NCBI RefSeq assembly: GCF_000745015.1
Contig: NZ_JQNA01000001.1
Span: 1,612,001-1,676,000 of the forward strand
Direction of reading: 5' to 3'
Length of the DNA: 64,000 bases
Origin: Burkholderia sp. 9120
GTDB taxonomy: Bacteria; Pseudomonadota; Gammaproteobacteria; Burkholderiales; Burkholderiaceae
Shown: positions 1 through 10,924 of the stretch, in pieces
Numbering within the stretch: position 1 is the first letter of the stretch
How the letters are laid out: the number at the start of each line of letters is the position of its first letter
The notes under the pieces: generated by a model
What the model was told of the DNA's origin: nothing
Seen by the model: the letters and a program-made list of their open reading frames with translations, nothing else
Databases searched by the model: none
Program-made: the position numbers and the translations under genes

Positions 1-438
1 CAATGCACTGAACGCTTGCAGCAACGCTTGCGCCACCGGATGTGACGGGCAACGCAAGCCCACCGAATCCTGCCCGCCGCTGACGGCGGGATCGATGTGC
101 GCGGCGCGCTTCAGAATCAGCGTGAGCGGGCCCGGCCAGAACGCGTCGATCAGACGTTGCGCGTCGGCGGGTAAATGCTCGACCCAGTAGTTCGGATCGC
201 CATTCGGCGCGAGATGCACGATCACCGGATGATTCGCCGGCCGCCCCTTCGCCGCGTAAATGCGGGCAACCGCATCCGGACTCTCGGCGTCGCCGCCGAG
301 GCCATACACCGTCTCCGTGGGAAACGCGACCAGCCCGCCCGCGTCGAGCAACGCGGCCGCGTGCTCGATCTGCGCGGCGCTCACGGGCAAGACGCTCGCG
401 GCGTCTTCGGCTTCAGCGGGTTTCGGTTGATCCGGCAT
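1..438 (-). CDS. tsaC: L-threonylcarbamoyladenylate synthase (Sua5/YrdC/YciO family), 3' end cut by window edge
   Basis: The protein makes threonylcarbamoyl-AMP from threonine, bicarbonate and ATP for the t6A37 modification of ANN-reading tRNAs in the cytosol. Only the first 146 codons are inside the window. The family motif FPTETVYGL is seen at about residues 39-47, followed by AKGRP and HPVIVH, which line the nucleotide and threonine site. The ATG lies 10 bp after the purK stop, so this is the last visible gene of the purC-purE-purK run and is probably co-transcribed with it. Whether it is the short (YrdC) or long (Sua5) form cannot be seen because the C-terminus is missing. Confidence 0.9.
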   Translation of the reverse strand, partial: MPDQPKPAEAEDAASVLPVSAAQIEHAAALLDAGGLVAFPTETVYGLGGDAESPDAVARIYAAKGRPANHPVIVHLAPNGDPNYWVEHLPADAQRLIDAFWPGPLTLILKRAAHIDPAVSGGQDSVGLRCPSHPVAQALLQAFSAL

Positions 439-448
439 GGCGCGCGCG

Positions 449-1678
<1,230 letters not shown>

Positions 1679-1795
1679 TTAGTACAGACAGGCAGGCACC
1701 CGGCCGGGGGTCGGACAGCAACATCTTGTATGGGACCAGCGTAAGCGCTACCGCTGATCGGACAGGGGACATCTTTATAGGATCAATCCCGGCGC

Positions 1796-2314
1796 TTAGA
1801 GCGCCGGCAATACCATCGCATGAGCCGCTTCATTCTGGCGAACGCGGAACGCCGCCAGTTTCTCCGCATACTCGGCGCTCGTACCGCTCAGAATCGACAC
1901 CGCGAACAGCGCAGCATTCGCCGCGCCCGCTTCGCCGATCGCGAACGTGGCCACCGGCACGCCCTTGGGCATCTGCACGATCGAATGCAGCGAATCGACA
2001 CCTTTCAGGTACTTGCTCGCCACCGGCACGCCGAGTACCGGCACCGTGGTCTTGGCCGCCAGCATGCCCGGCAGATGCGCCGCGCCGCCCGCGCCCGCGA
2101 TGATCGCGCGGATCCCGCGCTCGCGCGCGCTTTCAGCATAGGCGAACATTTCGTCGGGCATGCGGTGCGCGGACACCACCTTCGCTTCGTACGGCACGCC
2201 GAATTCCTGCAGAATCGCCACGGCGTTTTTCATCACTTCCCAGTCGGAACTGGAGCCCATCAGCACGCCGACAACCGGCGCGCCATGCGTATGGGCGGTT
2301 TGAACGTCACTCAT
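1796..2314 (-). CDS. purE: N5-carboxyaminoimidazole ribonucleotide mutase PurE
   Basis: PurE moves the carboxyl group of N5-CAIR to give CAIR, directly after PurK in purine synthesis. The 172-residue product has the class I signatures: GSSSDW at about residues 20-25 and SAHR at about 48-51, then the [11 protein letters not shown] loop, all in the active site of the octameric enzyme. The start ATG at 2314 has an AAGGAA ribosome site nearby. The gene follows purC by 39 bp and precedes purK on the same strand. The presence of a separate purK agrees with a class I rather than class II PurE. Confidence 0.97.
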   Translation of the reverse strand: MSDVQTAHTHGAPVVGVLMGSSSDWEVMKNAVAILQEFGVPYEAKVVSAHRMPDEMFAYAESARERGIRAIIAGAGGAAHLPGMLAAKTTVPVLGVPVASKYLKGVDSLHSIVQMPKGVPVATFAIGEAGAANAALFAVSILSGTSAEYAEKLAAFRVRQNEAAHAMVLPAL

Positions 2315-2353
2315 GTTACGGCTTCCTTGTGTCTCGATCCGTGCAAACCGTAA

Positions 2354-3244
2354 TCAGGCGAGCTTCTGGCCGGTCAGGCGTTCGAGCGCTTCCTGATACT
2401 TTTCGCCCGTCTTCGTGACCACGTCGTCCGGCAGCTTCGGCGCCGGCGGTTCTTTCTTCCACGTTTGCGTTTCGAGCCAGTCGCGCACGAACTGCTTGTC
2501 GAACGACGGCGGGTTCGTGCCGACCTGATACTGATCCGCCGGCCAGAAGCGCGACGAATCCGCGGTCAGCGCTTCGTCCATCAGATACAGCTTGCCGTGG
2601 TTGTCCAGACCGAATTCGAACTTGGTGTCCGCGATGATGATGCCGCGGGTCGCCGCGTAATCCGCCGCTTCCTTGTACAGCTTGATCGAGATGTCGCGGA
2701 TCGTGGCCGACAGTTCGGTGCCGATGCGACGCTCCATCTCGTTGTACGTGATGTTTTCGTCGTGATGACCCATTTCGGCCTTGGCGGCCGGTGTGAAGAT
2801 CGGCTCGGGCAGCTTCTGCGCGTTTTGCAGACCCGCCGGCAGTTCCACGCCGCATACCGAACCGGTGGCCTGGTAGTCTTTCCAGCCGCTGCCGGCCAGA
2901 TAGCCGCGCACCACGGCTTCGACGAGGATCGGCTCGAGGCGCTTCACCACCACGGCGCGGCCCTTGACCTGCTCGACTTCGTCGGCCGCCACCACGGATT
3001 CGGGCGCCACGCCCGTCAGGTGATTCGGCACCACATGCTTGAGTTTGTCGAACCAGAAGTTCGCCATTTCGTTGAGCACGCGTCCCTTATTCGGAATCGG
3101 CTCGCCCATGATGACGTCGAACGCCGACAGACGGTCGGTCGTGACGATCAGCAACTGGTCGTTGCCCACCGCATAGTTGTCGCGGACTTTACCGCGGCCG
3201 AGCAGCGGCAGCGAGCGGAGCGTGGATTCGTAGAGGGTAGACAT
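2354..3244 (-). CDS. purC: Phosphoribosylaminoimidazole-succinocarboxamide synthase (SAICAR synthase)
   Basis: PurC joins CAIR and aspartate with ATP to make SAICAR. The 296-residue protein belongs to the longer, yeast-like branch of the family common in Betaproteobacteria. It has the GKVRDNY nucleotide loop near residue 18, the [16 protein letters not shown] segment near 107-122, and the IADTKFEFG motif near 200. It is the first purine gene of the run purC-purE-purK. A hairpin at 3298-3327 just upstream separates it from the aldolase gene, so the purine unit probably has its own promoter in 3245-3297 or is reached by read-through. Confidence 0.97.
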   Translation of the reverse strand: MSTLYESTLRSLPLLGRGKVRDNYAVGNDQLLIVTTDRLSAFDVIMGEPIPNKGRVLNEMANFWFDKLKHVVPNHLTGVAPESVVAADEVEQVKGRAVVVKRLEPILVEAVVRGYLAGSGWKDYQATGSVCGVELPAGLQNAQKLPEPIFTPAAKAEMGHHDENITYNEMERRIGTELSATIRDISIKLYKEAADYAATRGIIIADTKFEFGLDNHGKLYLMDEALTADSSRFWPADQYQVGTNPPSFDKQFVRDWLETQTWKKEPPAPKLPDDVVTKTGEKYQEALERLTGQKLA

Positions 3245-3289
3245 CGTCGTGGTTCGCTAAAAGTGGGGCAAAAAGTGTGACCGGAACAA

Positions 3290-3327
3290 AAGGGAAACGC
3301 CGTTCCCCGGATGATGCGGGAACGGCG
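3290..3327 (-). terminator. Terminator after the aldolase gene
   Basis: A perfect 10-bp inverted repeat (arms 3298-3307 and 3318-3327, CGCCGTTCCC) with a 10-nt loop is followed on the minus strand by TTTCCCTTTT. It lies about 80 bp after the aldolase stop and before purC, so it would end or weaken transcription between the two. Confidence 0.7.
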
Positions 3328-3407
3328 GTCTAACCACAACCTGGCCGGATAGCCAGGCATACAGCCTGGGCGTCGGGCCAGATATCAGCTTAGCGGACTT
3401 AACAGGC

Positions 3408-4472
3408 TTAGCGCACGACTTGCGCGAACTCGCCCGATTTGTACTTCTCCGCGATTTTATCAAGCGAAACCGGCTTGATCTTGCCAGCCTGGCCTTCGCA
3501 GCCGAATTGCGTGTAACGCTCGATACAGACTTTCATGGCGGCGTCGCGCGCCGGCTTCAGGTAATCGCGCGGATCGAACTTGCCTGGGTTGGTCGCCATG
3601 TAGCGGCGGATCGCGCCGGTGATCGCCAGACGCAGATCGGTGTCGATGTTGATCTTGCGCACGCCGTTCTTGATGCCTTCCTGAATTTCTTCGACCGGCA
3701 CGCCGTAGGTTTCCTTCATGTCGCCGCCGAATTCGCGGATTTCCGCGAGCAGTTCCTGCGGCACCGACGACGAACCGTGCATCACCAGATGGGTGTTCGG
3801 AATGCGCTGGTGGATTTCCTTGATGCGCTGGATCGACAGAATGTCGCCCGTGGGCTTCTTGCTGAACTTGTACGCGCCGTGCGACGTACCAATCGCGATC
3901 GCCAAAGCGTCGCATTGCGTCAGCTTGACGAAGTCGGCAGCCTGCTCCGGATCGGTCAGCAGTTGCTCGCGGGTCATCAGGCCTTCGGCGCCGTGACCGT
4001 CTTCCTTGTCGCCCTTCATGGTTTCCAGCGAACCGAGCACGCCCAGTTCCGCTTCCACCGTAATACCGATCGAGTGCGCGGCGTCCACGACGCGGCGCGA
4101 CACTTCGACGTTGTACTCGTACGACGCGACGCTCTTGCCGTCGGCTTCGAGCGAGCCGTCCATCATCACGCTGGTGAAACCGCTGCGGATCGCGGCCATG
4201 CAGACCGCCGGCGACTGGCCGTGGTCCTGGTGCATCACGACCGGAATATGCGGATACGACTCGACCGCGGCTTCGATCAGATGGCGCAGAAACGGCTCGC
4301 CCGCGTACTTACGCGCACCGGCGGAAGCCTGCATGATGACCGGCGCGTTGACCTTGTCGGCCGCCATCATGATCGCCTGCACCTGCTCCAGATTGTTCAC
4401 GTTGAATGCCGGCAGGCCATAGCCGTTTTCGGCGGCATGGTCCAGCAGTTGACGCATTGATACGAGAGGCAT
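3408..4472 (-). CDS. fbaA: Class II fructose-1,6-bisphosphate aldolase, Calvin-cycle (CbbA) subtype
   Basis: A zinc-dependent aldolase that splits or forms fructose-1,6-bisphosphate in glycolysis and gluconeogenesis. The 354-residue form starts at the ATG at 4472, which has AAGGAG 8 bp upstream; the frame stays open for another 89 codons but that part has no aldolase similarity and is not used. Seen in the protein: VMHQDHG at about 79-85 with a zinc-binding His, GHGAEG in the mobile loop, [12 protein letters not shown], and NIDTDLR near 275, the phosphate and substrate site. Neighbours pgk and pyk are glycolytic, so the context agrees. A terminator follows at 3290-3327. Confidence 0.95.
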   Translation of the reverse strand: MPLVSMRQLLDHAAENGYGLPAFNVNNLEQVQAIMMAADKVNAPVIMQASAGARKYAGEPFLRHLIEAAVESYPHIPVVMHQDHGQSPAVCMAAIRSGFTSVMMDGSLEADGKSVASYEYNVEVSRRVVDAAHSIGITVEAELGVLGSLETMKGDKEDGHGAEGLMTREQLLTDPEQAADFVKLTQCDALAIAIGTSHGAYKFSKKPTGDILSIQRIKEIHQRIPNTHLVMHGSSSVPQELLAEIREFGGDMKETYGVPVEEIQEGIKNGVRKINIDTDLRLAITGAIRRYMATNPGKFDPRDYLKPARDAAMKVCIERYTQFGCEGQAGKIKPVSLDKIAEKYKSGEFAQVVR

Positions 4473-4763
4473 GCTTAACTCCTTAGATTGAAACGAATTC
4501 TTGTGCCGTCGGCATCTTTTGGGCGATTTTATCGCGAAGCAACCGCATACCCGCTGTACACCTGTCCACACCTGCCCTAAAGCGCCGGGCGTTCCTGGAC
4601 GCCGCCATGCGCGATTGGAGCGAGTGCGCCGCCTCTCGCGGGGCATGCAGCCGCTTCGCTTAAATCCTCTCCGTGCCGATCGGGCAGTCTGTCTCCTGTC
4701 GACGAGAGTGAGCGCCCTTGGCGCCGACTCTCGTCCCATGCCGGACAGTGGCTGCCAGTCAAA
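4473..4763. other. Intergenic region between pyk and the aldolase gene
   Basis: This 291-bp stretch contains the aldolase ribosome site at its left end and, just after the pyk stop, a strong stem-loop with arms 4701-4709 and 4727-4735 plus an inner GCGCC/GGCGC pair. No T-run follows the stem-loop on either strand, so it may be a transcript-end stabiliser or weak terminator of pyk. No gene was recognised. Confidence 0.5.
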
Positions 4764-6200
4764 TCAATACGGCTCGCCGACTCGCACGATCTTCAACGTA
4801 TTCGTGCCGCCGGCCTGACCCATCGGCTCGCCGACGGTCAGCACCACCATGTCGCCGCGCGACGCGTAACCCTTGCTCACCACGGTTTCCAGCGCCTGTT
4901 GCAACGCGGTGTCGCGGTCGGTGTTGGTATCCAGATGCAGCGAGGTCACGTTGCGATACAGCGCCATGGCGCGTTCGCTGCCGACCCGCGGCGTGAGCGC
5001 GAAAATCGGGACGTGGGTCCAGTGACGCGACATCCACAGCGCGGTGGAACCGGATTCGGTCAATGCCACGATCGCCTTCGCGCCCAGGTGATAGGCGGTG
5101 AAGAGCGCGCCCATCGCGATCGACTGGTCGATGCGGGTGAACGTGCGGTCGAGGAAATCCTTGTCCAGCTCCGACTGCTCCGACTTTTCGGCTTCGACAC
5201 AGATCGCCGCCATCGTTTCGATGGTTTGCACCGGGTACTTGCCGGCCGCCGATTCCGCCGACAGCATCACCGCGTCGGTGCCGTCGAGCACTGCGTTGGC
5301 GACGTCCGACACTTCAGCGCGGGTCGGCACCGGTGCGTAGATCATCGACTCCATCATCTGGGTCGCGGTGATCACGAACTTGTTCGATTCACGCGCCATC
5401 CGAATCATGCGCTTTTGCAGCGCCGGGACTGCGGCATTGCCCACTTCCACGGCCAGATCGCCACGCGCGACCATGATGCCGTCCGACGCGTCGAGAATGC
5501 CTTGCAGCGCCGGAATCGCTTCCGCGCGCTCGATCTTGGCGATCATCTTCGGCTTGATGCCGTACGGCGCACCGGCGATGTTCGCCAGTTGGCGAGCCAT
5601 TTCCATGTCGGTGGCGTTCTTCGGGAACGAAACCGCGACATAGTCGACGCCGAGCGACATCGCCGTGCGGATGTCTTCCATGTCTTTCGCGGTCAGCGCG
5701 GGCGCCGACAGCCCGCCGCCCTGGCGGTTGATGCCCTTGTTGTTCGACAGCTCGCCGCCGATCTTGACGATCGTATGGATCTCGCTGCCGATCACGCGTG
5801 CGACGTCCAGCACGATCAGGCCGTCGTTGAGCAACAGCACGTCGCCCGGTTTCAGGTCGCGCGGCAGGTCTTTGTAGTCGAGACCGGCGCGCTGCTCGTT
5901 GCCGAGTTCGCATTCGGCGTCGAGGACGAACGGCTCGCCGGCGACCAGCATGATCTTGCCGTTTTCAAACTTACCGACCCGAATCTTCGGGCCTTGCAGG
6001 TCGGCCATGATGGCGACTTCACGGCCGGCCTGGCGGGCCGCCTCGCGCACGAATTCGGCGCGCTGGCGGTGGTCGTCGGCAGTGCCGTGCGAGAAATTAA
6101 GCCGCACCACGTCCAGTCCTGCCTGAATCATTTGCAGCAGGATTTCCGGCGTGTTGGAAGCCGGTCCGATGGTGGCGACAATCTTGGTGGCGCGATGCAT
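4764..6200 (-). CDS. pyk: Pyruvate kinase
   Basis: Transfers phosphate from phosphoenolpyruvate to ADP, the last step of glycolysis. The 478-residue form begins MHRATKIVATIGPAS, the usual pyruvate kinase N-terminus, and its ATG at 6200 is preceded by GAGGAG at ribosome-site distance. Visible motifs: RLNFSHG near 36-42, ADLQGPKIRVG near 74-84, the catalytic IMVARGDLAVE segment near 242-252, and TRAEVSDVANAVLDGTDAVMLS ending the barrel. The C-terminal domain follows. The same frame is open for 149 further codons upstream, up to one base after the pgk stop (see separate entry). pgk and the aldolase flank it on the same strand. Confidence 0.96.
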   Translation of the reverse strand: MHRATKIVATIGPASNTPEILLQMIQAGLDVVRLNFSHGTADDHRQRAEFVREAARQAGREVAIMADLQGPKIRVGKFENGKIMLVAGEPFVLDAECELGNEQRAGLDYKDLPRDLKPGDVLLLNDGLIVLDVARVIGSEIHTIVKIGGELSNNKGINRQGGGLSAPALTAKDMEDIRTAMSLGVDYVAVSFPKNATDMEMARQLANIAGAPYGIKPKMIAKIERAEAIPALQGILDASDGIMVARGDLAVEVGNAAVPALQKRMIRMARESNKFVITATQMMESMIYAPVPTRAEVSDVANAVLDGTDAVMLSAESAAGKYPVQTIETMAAICVEAEKSEQSELDKDFLDRTFTRIDQSIAMGALFTAYHLGAKAIVALTESGSTALWMSRHWTHVPIFALTPRVGSERAMALYRNVTSLHLDTNTDRDTALQQALETVVSKGYASRGDMVVLTVGEPMGQAGGTNTLKIVRVGEPY

Positions 6201-6647
6201 GAGTCTCCTCGTCTGGGTGAGATCGCTGGGAATAGCGCTGCGAGTCGGATGCGGAGGCTGCGCACCGAAAGATGCTGCCGGGGGCTGCGCGCCGGTTGAA
6301 ACCAGCGTCGCTTTATGGGGTGAAGCGGTGTTCGACACCAGCACAGGGCGTGCTGGCGGTTCGGCGAGCGCGACCTCGTCGTCCGGGAGTTCTGCCTGCG
6401 ATTGCGCGGCTTGTCCGGTGGACAATTCCGCTGCTTCGCCGGTAGTGGTCAACTCCGCGTGCGCGAGGGGCGAGCCGGATTCTTCGGGTTGCGGCGTTTC
6501 CGTGGTGTTCACCGCGGTCGGGTCCGCCGCAGCCTGGGTGGCCGCGGAGCGCGCTTCGCGCTCCCCTGCCTGTGCTGCTTCGGTGTTGCGCGGCGACTTG
6601 GCGCCACGCGATTTTGCAGACTTTGTCATGGGGGAGCGCGCCGTCAC
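6201..6647 (-). other. Open low-complexity extension in frame with pyk (possible long N-terminus or leader ORF)
   Basis: Between pgk and the usual pyk start lies a stop-free stretch of 149 codons in the pyk frame. A GTG at 6647 (one base past the pgk stop) or an ATG at 6629 could start it; neither has a clear ribosome site. The predicted peptide starts with a Lys/Arg-rich part (KSAKSRGAKSPR) and continues as Ala, Thr, Glu, Pro and Ser-rich sequence with no hydrophobic core, as in a disordered tail. Codon third positions are mostly G or C, like real genes here. It could be a translated extension giving a 621-residue pyruvate kinase, or an untranslated spacer; the strong ribosome site at 6200 favours the short enzyme as the main product. 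Confidence 0.4.
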
Positions 6648-6648
6648 G

Positions 6649-7842
6649 TTAAGCCCGCGATTCCAGAACTTCGACAGCGGGCAGTTTCTTGCCCTCGAGG
6701 AACTCGAGGAAGGCGCCGCCGCCGGTCGAGATATAGCTGATCTTGTCCTGGATGCCGTACTTGGCGATCGCCGCGAGCGTGTCGCCGCCGCCTGCGATCG
6801 AGAACGCCGACGACTTGGCGATAGCGTCCGCCAGCGTTTTCGTGCCGTTGCCGAACTGGTCGAATTCGAACACGCCGACCGGGCCGTTCCACACGATCGT
6901 GCCGGCTTTTTCCAGTTGCAAGGCGAGCACCTTGGCGGTTTCCGGTCCGATGTCGAGGATCAGGTCGTCGTCCTGCACGTCGGCGACGGCCTTCACTTCA
7001 GCCTTGGCGGTCGGCGAAAACTCTTTGGCCGTGACCACGTCCATCGGGATCGGCACCGAGGCGCCGCGGGCCTTGGCGGCTTCGATAATGACTTTGGCTT
7101 CGTCCACCAGATCGGCTTCGGCGAGCGACTTGCCGATCTTCAGGCCAGCGGCCAGCATGAACGTGTTGGCGATACCGCCGCCGACGATCAGTTGATCGAC
7201 CTTGTCGGCGAGCGATTTCAGAATGGTCAGCTTGGTCGACACCTTCGAACCGGCGACGATCGCCACCAGCGGGCGCTTCGGCGCGCCGAGCGCCTTGCCG
7301 AGCGCTTCGAGCTCAGCCGCCAGCAGCGGGCCGGCGCACGCGATGGGCGCGTATTTGGCGATACCGTGGGTGGTCGCTTCGGCGCGGTGCGCGGTGCCGA
7401 ACGCGTCGTTCACGTAGATGTCGCAGAGCTTCGCCATTTTCTGCGCGAGCTCGTCGGAATCTTTCTTTTCGCCCTTGTTGACGCGGCAGTTTTCCAGCAG
7501 CACGACCGAGCCCGGCGCGACGTTCACGCCGTTTTCCACCCAGTTGGCGACCAGCGGCACATCGCGGCCGAGCAGGTCGGCCAGACGCTTCGCGACCGGC
7601 GCGAGCGAGTCTTCCGGCTTGAAATCGCCCTCGGTCGGGCGGCCCAGGTGCGACGTGACCATCACGGCGGCGCCGGCGTCGAGCGCGGCCTTGATGGCCG
7701 GCACGGAGGCGCGGATGCGGGTGTCTTCGGTGATGTTGCCTTGATCGTCCTGCGGCACGTTCAGATCAGCGCGGATGAACACGCGTTTGCCGGAAAGCTT
7801 GCCTTCGGCGATCAGATCGGAGAGACGCAATACCTTGTTCAT
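6649..7842 (-). CDS. pgk: Phosphoglycerate kinase
   Basis: Interconverts 1,3-bisphosphoglycerate plus ADP with 3-phosphoglycerate plus ATP in the cytosol. The 397-residue protein has the family signature RADLNVPQD near 23-31, the SHLGRPTEG loop near 60-68, the hinge region, and near the C-terminus the nucleotide segment GGGDTLAAI around 355-363. Length is normal for bacterial enzymes. It is the first gene of the minus-strand glycolytic run (pgk, then pyk, then aldolase). Its promoter should lie in 7843-8127, where I could not pick a convincing site. Confidence 0.97.
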   Translation of the reverse strand: MNKVLRLSDLIAEGKLSGKRVFIRADLNVPQDDQGNITEDTRIRASVPAIKAALDAGAAVMVTSHLGRPTEGDFKPEDSLAPVAKRLADLLGRDVPLVANWVENGVNVAPGSVVLLENCRVNKGEKKDSDELAQKMAKLCDIYVNDAFGTAHRAEATTHGIAKYAPIACAGPLLAAELEALGKALGAPKRPLVAIVAGSKVSTKLTILKSLADKVDQLIVGGGIANTFMLAAGLKIGKSLAEADLVDEAKVIIEAAKARGASVPIPMDVVTAKEFSPTAKAEVKAVADVQDDDLILDIGPETAKVLALQLEKAGTIVWNGPVGVFEFDQFGNGTKTLADAIAKSSAFSIAGGGDTLAAIAKYGIQDKISYISTGGGAFLEFLEGKKLPAVEVLESRA

Positions 7843-8127
7843 GGGCGTTTGTGTGCGAGTTGAGAAGAAGGCGGTGGCGGACGGCGCGCTATCGTTTCCC
7901 AGCGCGGCGAACTCCAGCGCTAAGGCACGGCAGCGGCTCCACAGAATCGGGCGCCGGCGGCAAAGCCGCGGCTCGCGCGCCTTGCACCAGCGCGGTTATC
8001 CCGGAAACAAGCATTTTAACTGATCCACACTGCCTTCTGACCCGCAAGCGGGCGAATGTCCCGTATTTGGAGAATGCGCGCTGGATGCCCATTGAATGCG
8101 GCAGTGCAGCATTTTTTTGGCCGACCG
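7843..8127. other. Region between azlD and pgk, no gene seen
   Basis: A 285-bp spacer containing the presumed pgk promoter (minus strand). No convincing gene, terminator or operator was found; the short frames here have no ribosome site and no recognisable product. Confidence 0.4.
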
Positions 8128-8451
8128 TTACAGCACCAGGCGTAACAACGTGAACACCAGCATGCCGACGACAATCGTGCCGAGCATGCTGCGCCGCCAC
8201 AAAAACCAGCCGAGACCCGCCAGCGTCGCGTAGAACTCGTGGTTGGAGGGCGCGAACGACAGGCCGTCGGGCGTGGCCAGCACATCGGGCAGCACCACTG
8301 CCGCCAGCGCCGCGGCCGGCGCGTAGCGCAGCATCTTCTGCACGCGCGGCGGCAACACCGTGCGCTCGCCGCCGATTAGAAACATGGCGCGTGTCACCGC
8401 GGTGACGAAAGTCATGCCGAAGATGGCAAGCCAGATCTGGGTGGAGCTCAT
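8128..8451 (-). CDS. azlD: AzlD-type subunit of branched-chain amino acid exporter
   Basis: Small inner-membrane partner (107 residues) of AzlC in export of branched-chain amino acids. It has about four hydrophobic segments and the family feature RAMFLIGGERTVLPPRVQKML near 21-41 with the following PAAALAAVVLP helix. The ATG at 8451 overlaps the azlC stop by 4 bp (ATGA), a translational-coupling arrangement typical of azlCD. The gene name is by family; the substrate is inferred. Confidence 0.9.
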   Translation of the reverse strand: MSSTQIWLAIFGMTFVTAVTRAMFLIGGERTVLPPRVQKMLRYAPAAALAAVVLPDVLATPDGLSFAPSNHEFYATLAGLGWFLWRRSMLGTIVVGMLVFTLLRLVL

Positions 8452-9194
8452 CGGGAATCTCCGGCGCTGCTGCGGATGCGGCGCAAGTCGGCGTGCTCGA
8501 CCATCAGGTCGGCGGCGCTGCCGGCCACGATGGCGGCGATCACGGCGAGCGGCAGTGCGAGCCGGTAAGGCAGGTCGAACGCGAGCAGCGACACCACGCC
8601 GGCAATGCTGACCGCCACCAGCGTGGAGCGGCTCGCGATCGCCGACACCATGATCGGCAGCAACGCGAGCGTGCCCGCCAGCGCGAGCCCCCAGTTGTCC
8701 GGAATCAGGCTCGCCAGCAGAATCCCCGCGATCGACGAGACCTGCCACGACAACCAGCTGCACAACGCCATGCCCCAGTAGTACGCCTCCTTGCCCGGCA
8801 GGTAGCCGGCCGGGAAGCTCTTCTTCTGGAACAGCAGGTAGATCACGTCGCCGTTGAAGTAGCCGAGCACGATACGGCGCCACATCGGCAGATAGGAAAA
8901 GTGCGGCGCGAGACCGACGCTGAAGATCACGAAACGCGTATTGACCATGGCCGCGGTGAGCAGCACGGTCCAGATCGGCAGTTTGGCGGCGAGCAGCGGC
9001 AGCACCGCCAGTTGCGACGAACCGGCGTAGCACAGCAGCGACATGGTGAGCGCCTGCGGCAGCGTGAGCACCGATTTGCTCATGGCGATACCGGTGACGA
9101 GACCCCACGAGAAAATCGCCATCAGCGTCGGCGAATAGTCGCGCGCGCCCTCACTGAAGGCACGGCGATCGGTATCAGACAGACGAGCGAGCAT
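8448..9194 (-). CDS. azlC: AzlC-type large subunit of branched-chain amino acid exporter
   Basis: Multi-pass inner-membrane permease of the LIV-E (AzlC) family. From the ATG at 9194 it has 248 residues; a TTG at 9215 would add seven residues but neither start has a clear ribosome site. Seen are several hydrophobic helices, the family segment LCYAGSSQLA near 74-83 and the MVNTRFVIFS helix near 100-109. It overlaps azlD by 4 bp. It is divergent from ilvE, the branched-chain aminotransferase, so import, synthesis and overflow export of the same amino acids may be controlled together, which is an inference from position. Confidence 0.9.
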   Translation of the reverse strand: MLARLSDTDRRAFSEGARDYSPTLMAIFSWGLVTGIAMSKSVLTLPQALTMSLLCYAGSSQLAVLPLLAAKLPIWTVLLTAAMVNTRFVIFSVGLAPHFSYLPMWRRIVLGYFNGDVIYLLFQKKSFPAGYLPGKEAYYWGMALCSWLSWQVSSIAGILLASLIPDNWGLALAGTLALLPIMVSAIASRSTLVAVSIAGVVSLLAFDLPYRLALPLAVIAAIVAGSAADLMVEHADLRRIRSSAGDSR

Positions 9195-9475
9195 GAGGCG
9201 AAACGAGGGCGCCAAAGAACGCCGCTGCGATGGGAAGTCGGCGCCAGGTCGTCAAGCACCCGCTGGCGCATCCGGATATGAATTATGCGTGCGCTGGATT
9301 ATAGCGTCCGACCTGCGGCGGAATGCCCGTTTCGTGTGCAAAAGACGCTAAAATGACGCTCTTCGCCCCACCCCACGACAAACCGCCGGGCCGACCGCCG
9401 GTTGTCTTGCGCCCTCGTGGGCCTGCCGCCCGGCGGCGGGTTTGGGGACTCACAACGCACCCGCTGGAGAATCGT

Positions 9476-10399
9476 ATGTCAATGGCCGACCGCGACGGCA
9501 AGATCTGGATGGATGGCAAGCTCATCGATTGGCGCGACGCCAAGATCCACGTGCTTACCCACACGCTGCATTACGGCATGGGCGTTTTTGAAGGCGTCCG
9601 CGCCTACAAGACGGCGGACGGCGGCACGGCGATTTTCCGCCTGCAGGAACACACCAGGCGTCTGTTGAACTCGGCCAAGATCTTCCAGATGGACGTGCCG
9701 TTCGACCACGAAACGCTCGCCGCCGCGCAATGCGAAGTGGTGCGCGAAAACAAGCTCGAATCCTGCTATCTGCGCCCGATCATCTGGGTCGGTTCGGAAA
9801 AGCTCGGCGTGTCGGCCAAGGGCAACACGATCCACGTGGCGATCGCGGCATGGCCGTGGGGCGCTTACCTCGGCGAAGACGGCATTGCCAAGGGCATTCG
9901 CGTCAAGACGTCGTCGTTCACGCGCCATCACGTGAACGTGTCCATGGTCCGCGCCAAGGCGTCGGGCTGGTACGTGAACTCGATCCTCGCCAACCAGGAA
10001 GCCATCACGGACGGTTACGACGAAGCGCTGCTGCTGGACGTGGACGGCTACGTGTCGGAAGGCTCCGGCGAGAACTTCTTCCTCGTCAACAACGGCAAGC
10101 TGTACACGCCCGACCTGGCGTCGTGCCTCGACGGCATCACGCGCGACACGGTCATCACGCTGGCGCGCGACGCGGGCATCGAGGTGATCGAAAAGCGCAT
10201 CACGCGCGACGAGGTCTACACTTGCGACGAAGCGTTCTTCACCGGCACCGCTGCCGAAGTCACGCCGATCCGCGAACTCGACAACCGCACGATCGGCTCG
10301 GGCACGCGTGGCCCGATCACGGAGAAGCTGCAATCGGGCTTCTTCGATATCGTGAACGGCAAGAGCGACAAGTACGCGCACTGGCTCACCAAGATCTAA
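9476..10399 (+). CDS. ilvE: Branched-chain amino acid aminotransferase
   Basis: PLP-dependent fold type IV aminotransferase that makes leucine, isoleucine and valine from their keto acids. The 307-residue protein starts at ATG 9476 with GGAGA upstream; the earlier in-frame ATG at 9323 would add 51 residues with no similarity. Motifs: HTLHYGMGVFEGVRAY near 31-46, the YVSEGSGENFF segment near 192-202, and GITRDTVITLARD near 221-233. The family's catalytic lysine sits in the middle segment rich in VSMVRAKASG. It stands next to a divergent azlCD pair, and a zinc-ribbon gene follows 81 bp downstream. Confidence 0.96.
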   Translation: MSMADRDGKIWMDGKLIDWRDAKIHVLTHTLHYGMGVFEGVRAYKTADGGTAIFRLQEHTRRLLNSAKIFQMDVPFDHETLAAAQCEVVRENKLESCYLRPIIWVGSEKLGVSAKGNTIHVAIAAWPWGAYLGEDGIAKGIRVKTSSFTRHHVNVSMVRAKASGWYVNSILANQEAITDGYDEALLLDVDGYVSEGSGENFFLVNNGKLYTPDLASCLDGITRDTVITLARDAGIEVIEKRITRDEVYTCDEAFFTGTAAEVTPIRELDNRTIGSGTRGPITEKLQSGFFDIVNGKSDKYAHWLTKI

Positions 10400-10480
10400 C
10401 GCGCGCTGCGCCAAGCCCGCCGGCTCCTGCTGGCGAGTTGGGACGCAACGCACGAACCCTGCATACAACGAGAACGTCCC

Positions 10481-10675
10481 ATGAGCGAAATCAAGGAAAT
10501 GCCGCTGGTCGAACTGTCGGCGAAAGACCTGCCGGCGTACTGTCCGAACCCGGCCATGCCGCGCTGGAGCGCACATCCGCGCGTCTTTATCGACGTCACG
10601 CACGGCGAAGCGCGTTGCCCGTATTGCAGCACGCGTTACAAGCTGCGTGACGGCGAAGTGGTTCGGGGTCATTGA
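10481..10675 (+). CDS. Small zinc-finger (CHCC) domain protein
   Basis: A 64-residue protein with the zf-CHCC pattern: one Cys (PAYCP), a His (SAHPR) about 11 residues later, then a CPYC pair near 47-50. The fold is the one seen in the small mitochondrial complex I subunit NDUFS6 and in free-standing bacterial homologs. It follows ilvE by 81 bp on the same strand and precedes waaF, an arrangement I recall as common in Burkholderiaceae. Its role is unknown; zinc binding is inferred from the Cys and His residues. Confidence 0.85.
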   Translation: MSEIKEMPLVELSAKDLPAYCPNPAMPRWSAHPRVFIDVTHGEARCPYCSTRYKLRDGEVVRGH

Positions 10676-10924
10676 TCCCGCTCCGCTGAGTACGATCCGC
10701 TTGCGGCGTCGCCTGCCGGACCTGATCGGGCTTATAACGCGGCAGCAGCGAGCCGCGATTACGCGAACGTACCAGCAGGCAGACCGCAACACGGCCGCCA
10801 CCGCGGCGCGTCCGGCCACGCCGGCAGCGCGCCATGCGGCGAGCGGCCCTTCCCTTTTGACATACCCGAACGCCACGCGCCCACCGCGCGCGGCGCTTCG
10901 TTTCGACACCGGACACCCACTCTG

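Noticed and set aside
4473..4739. 89-codon upstream extension of the aldolase frame
   Set aside because: No similarity to aldolases and the ribosome site AAGGAG fits the ATG at 4472.
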